Assembly: GCF_001653565.1 (NCBI RefSeq)
Contig: NZ_LYPB01000069.1
Location: 372,001 to 436,000 of the forward strand
From: Paenibacillus oryzisoli
Lineage (GTDB): Bacteria > Bacillota > Bacilli > Paenibacillales > NBRC-103111
DNA: 64,000 nucleotides
Direction of reading: 5' to 3'
In this document: in pieces, positions 62,300 through 64,000 of the stretch
Layout: each line of letters starts with the position of its first letter
How positions within the stretch are numbered: position 1 is the first letter of the stretch
Program-made: the position numbers and the translations under genes
The notes under the pieces: model-generated
What the model saw: the letters and a program-made list of their open reading frames with translations, nothing else
Databases searched by the model: none
What the model was told of the DNA's origin: nothing

Positions 62300-64000
62300 G
62301 TGATAAATCCTCCCCCTCAATGATAATACAAATACAAATCCCCCCATATCGACGACTTAAAGAAGCATTCAATCCACTATTTGGACCAAATACAGATTTG
62401 AGTCTCCGGTCGACATTGCGAATAGCTGTTGTTTCCTTATCAAAAGAATCATCGGTATTCAGGCATGCATGAATGCGTGCCAAATTATCCTCTGCACGAT
62501 CCCCATTATCTTCAACGCATATTTTCAGTTGTTGATCGTTCAGTTCAAAAGTAATAGACAAAACGCCTTTATCCAACTTGTCCTCCATCCCATGTATATA
62601 AGCATTCTCAATCAACGGTTGAATAATGAGTCGGGGGACCTGTCGAGGCTTGAAGCGTTCAGGTACTTCTCCAAAAATGAGTGTCACTCGGTTGTTAAAT
62701 CGTGTTTGTTGGATATTCGCATAATTTTTAGCGTGTTGAACCTCATTTTCCAGAACAACCAAATCACTTGAGTTTTTAGTGACAAATCTGAAATATTGAG
62801 CCAATTGGTCAACAAAAATAACCGCTTCTTCCAGTTTCTCTAATTTGATCATTCGAACAACGATAAAAAGACTGTTATACAGAAAATGAGGATTAATTTG
62901 AGATTGCAGCTGCTTTAATTCTGCTGTCTGAAGCAAGATGGTTTTCCTGTACTGCTCATCTATTAAATGCCGAAGACTATCCACAGTCCAGTTGAACTGT
63001 TCATACAGGTATCTGTACTCATCCTGATGGTTATGATGTATGACCGTTTCCAAATTCCCCTCTTCCACCCGTTTAAACGCACGTACCATTTGAAGCAGCG
63101 GGCGGTGAATCGTATTATTGTTGTAAGCAAGAAAAAAGCAAATAGCGACGAACGTCAATACTGTAAAAATCCAGAACCAAATAGCTCTTCTATGCACTTG
63201 CTTGAAAATGACATCTTTTGGAATAAACTGTTGGAGAAGCAGCTTGTTATCTTTTGATGCGGCAACCTGAATGACCATGTAAGACTTCCCAGATATATTT
63301 CTTTCTTCTGAAAGCTGTAATTGATTGGAATTACCATCAGTCTCTGATTTTAGAAATGGTTCAAATTGATTCTCTCCATTACTATCGTAAGTAAACTGAT
63401 ATTGATCACCTATTCTTAGAATCACAATTCCACTATAGGTTCTAATATTCGACTGAACTAAGTCATTTTCAATTTCAGGAATTGATAATTCTATTTCTAA
63501 AATTACGGTCGGTGTCTCTTTCATTGGATCAATTGTTATTGGAGATAGATCTGAAATGGTCATATAAAGCTTCCCACTGCTATACACAATTTGGGATGGG
63601 TGCCTTAAATTCTTCTCATTTATCATTTGGGAGTCAAATTCGCCTAGTCCAGTCACCGCGGATAAAGCTATGTTTTCTTTAGGTGCATATAATTTTATAT
63701 CTTCCACAATGGGACTCATATTTCTGATTGACTGCAGTCTTGACTGAACAGAAAGAATAGCCTGTATTCTCGCATATGAATCATGACTATCATAGCCGAT
63801 AGCAATTTGATTCACATAACGGTCTGTTAACATTTCAAACTGCATTAAGGAAATTTTATTAATTGTATTTTCTAAATTTTTGAGGTAGTAATCTGATTGT
63901 TCCATGGATTGTTCAGTAATGTATTTCTTCATATGTGATATATCCCAATTATATAAATAAAGGCTGAACACATAGATAGGTATGATAGCAATAATAAAAC
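62292..64000 (-). CDS. YesM-type sensor histidine kinase, 5' end cut; degenerate ATP-binding boxes
   Basis: The frame stays open to the right edge, with a membrane-like segment (FIIAIIPIYVFSLYLY) entering from there, so the start is outside the window. Visible: an extracellular region of about 240 residues, a second membrane segment (IWFWIFTVLTFVAICFFLAY), HAMP, phospho-His in QINPHFLYNSLFIV, and N-box PLIENAYIHG. The G1 box reads EDNGDRAED, lacking the second Gly of DxGxG, and the G2 region reads TTAIRNVDRRLKSVFG, lacking the GxGLxN glycines seen in the window's other two kinases. Kinase activity may be weak or altered. It is coupled to the response regulator by an eight-base overlap. Confidence 0.9.
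   Translation of the reverse strand, partial: FIIAIIPIYVFSLYLYNWDISHMKKYITEQSMEQSDYYLKNLENTINKISLMQFEMLTDRYVNQIAIGYDSHDSYARIQAILSVQSRLQSIRNMSPIVEDIKLYAPKENIALSAVTGLGEFDSQMINEKNLRHPSQIVYSSGKLYMTISDLSPITIDPMKETPTVILEIELSIPEIENDLVQSNIRTYSGIVILRIGDQYQFTYDSNGENQFEPFLKSETDGNSNQLQLSEERNISGKSYMVIQVAASKDNKLLLQQFIPKDVIFKQVHRRAIWFWIFTVLTFVAICFFLAYNNNTIHRPLLQMVRAFKRVEEGNLETVIHHNHQDEYRYLYEQFNWTVDSLRHLIDEQYRKTILLQTAELKQLQSQINPHFLYNSLFIVVRMIKLEKLEEAVIFVDQLAQYFRFVTKNSSDLVVLENEVQHAKNYANIQQTRFNNRVTLIFGEVPERFKPRQVPRLIIQPLIENAYIHGMEDKLDKGVLSITFELNDQQLKICVEDNGDRAEDNLARIHACLNTDDSFDKETTAIRNVDRRLKSVFGPNSGLNASLSRRYGGICICIIIEGEDLSHA

Overview
The window reads like the chromosome of a Paenibacillus-type member of the Bacillota (inference from gene content; no rRNA or other marker is present). 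Signs are strong AGGAGG-like ribosome sites, lipoprotein solute-binding proteins, YesM/YesN-type two-component pairs, S-layer-homology (SLH) surface proteins, LplB/YtcP-type sugar permeases, a YnzC-like DUF896 protein and a relic of a sporulation sigma factor. Most of it is a polysaccharide-scavenging region: five carbohydrate ABC importers, none with its own ATPase, three histidine kinase/response regulator pairs, one membrane-bound AraC regulator and several secreted or cytoplasmic carbohydrate-active enzymes.

Layout. 1-4.2 kb: importer 1 (permease, permease, binding protein) followed by a cut-off M14 carboxypeptidase. 4.2-6.7 kb: a decayed ABC-ATPase relic, a divergent GAPDH, a flavoprotein-like relic, a DUF896 protein and a small membrane protein. 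6.9-15.4 kb: a 1,494-residue regulator (kinase-like domain, AAA ATPase, helical repeats, GAF, LuxR DNA-binding domain) facing a two-gene surface operon (SLH/Ig-like protein and collagen-like protein). A 16-bp NarL/LuxR-style palindrome occurs twice, upstream of the surface operon and of the regulator/small membrane protein pair. 15.6-24.9 kb: importer 2 with GH29 alpha-L-fucosidase and a sugar-isomerase-like TIM barrel, divergent from its YesM/YesN pair, with a cre-like site between. 25.0-28.2 kb: a UbiD-type decarboxylase and a secreted metallophosphoesterase. 28.2-28.9 kb: a graveyard holding a second ABC-ATPase pseudogene and the C-terminal end of a SigK/SigE-like sigma factor.

29.2-47.8 kb: a secreted GH39-like enzyme with two F5/8C domains; an operon with importer 3, a GH115-like glucuronidase and a CE12-type esterase; a membrane AraC regulator; and a 2,137-residue SLH-anchored relative of the GH39-like enzyme. 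48.4-55.1 kb: importer 4 (MalF/MalG class) behind its own kinase/regulator pair. 55.2-64 kb: importer 5 with two tandem paralogous binding proteins, behind a third pair whose kinase runs off the right edge and has a degenerate ATP-binding box.

How it fits together (inference): surface-anchored and secreted glycosidases clip branched plant or algal polysaccharide, lipoproteins capture the oligosaccharides, the permeases import them with a shared ATPase encoded elsewhere (MsmX type), and intracellular GH29, GH115 and CE12 enzymes finish the breakdown. Each importer has a nearby sensor, and cre-like sites suggest carbon catabolite control.
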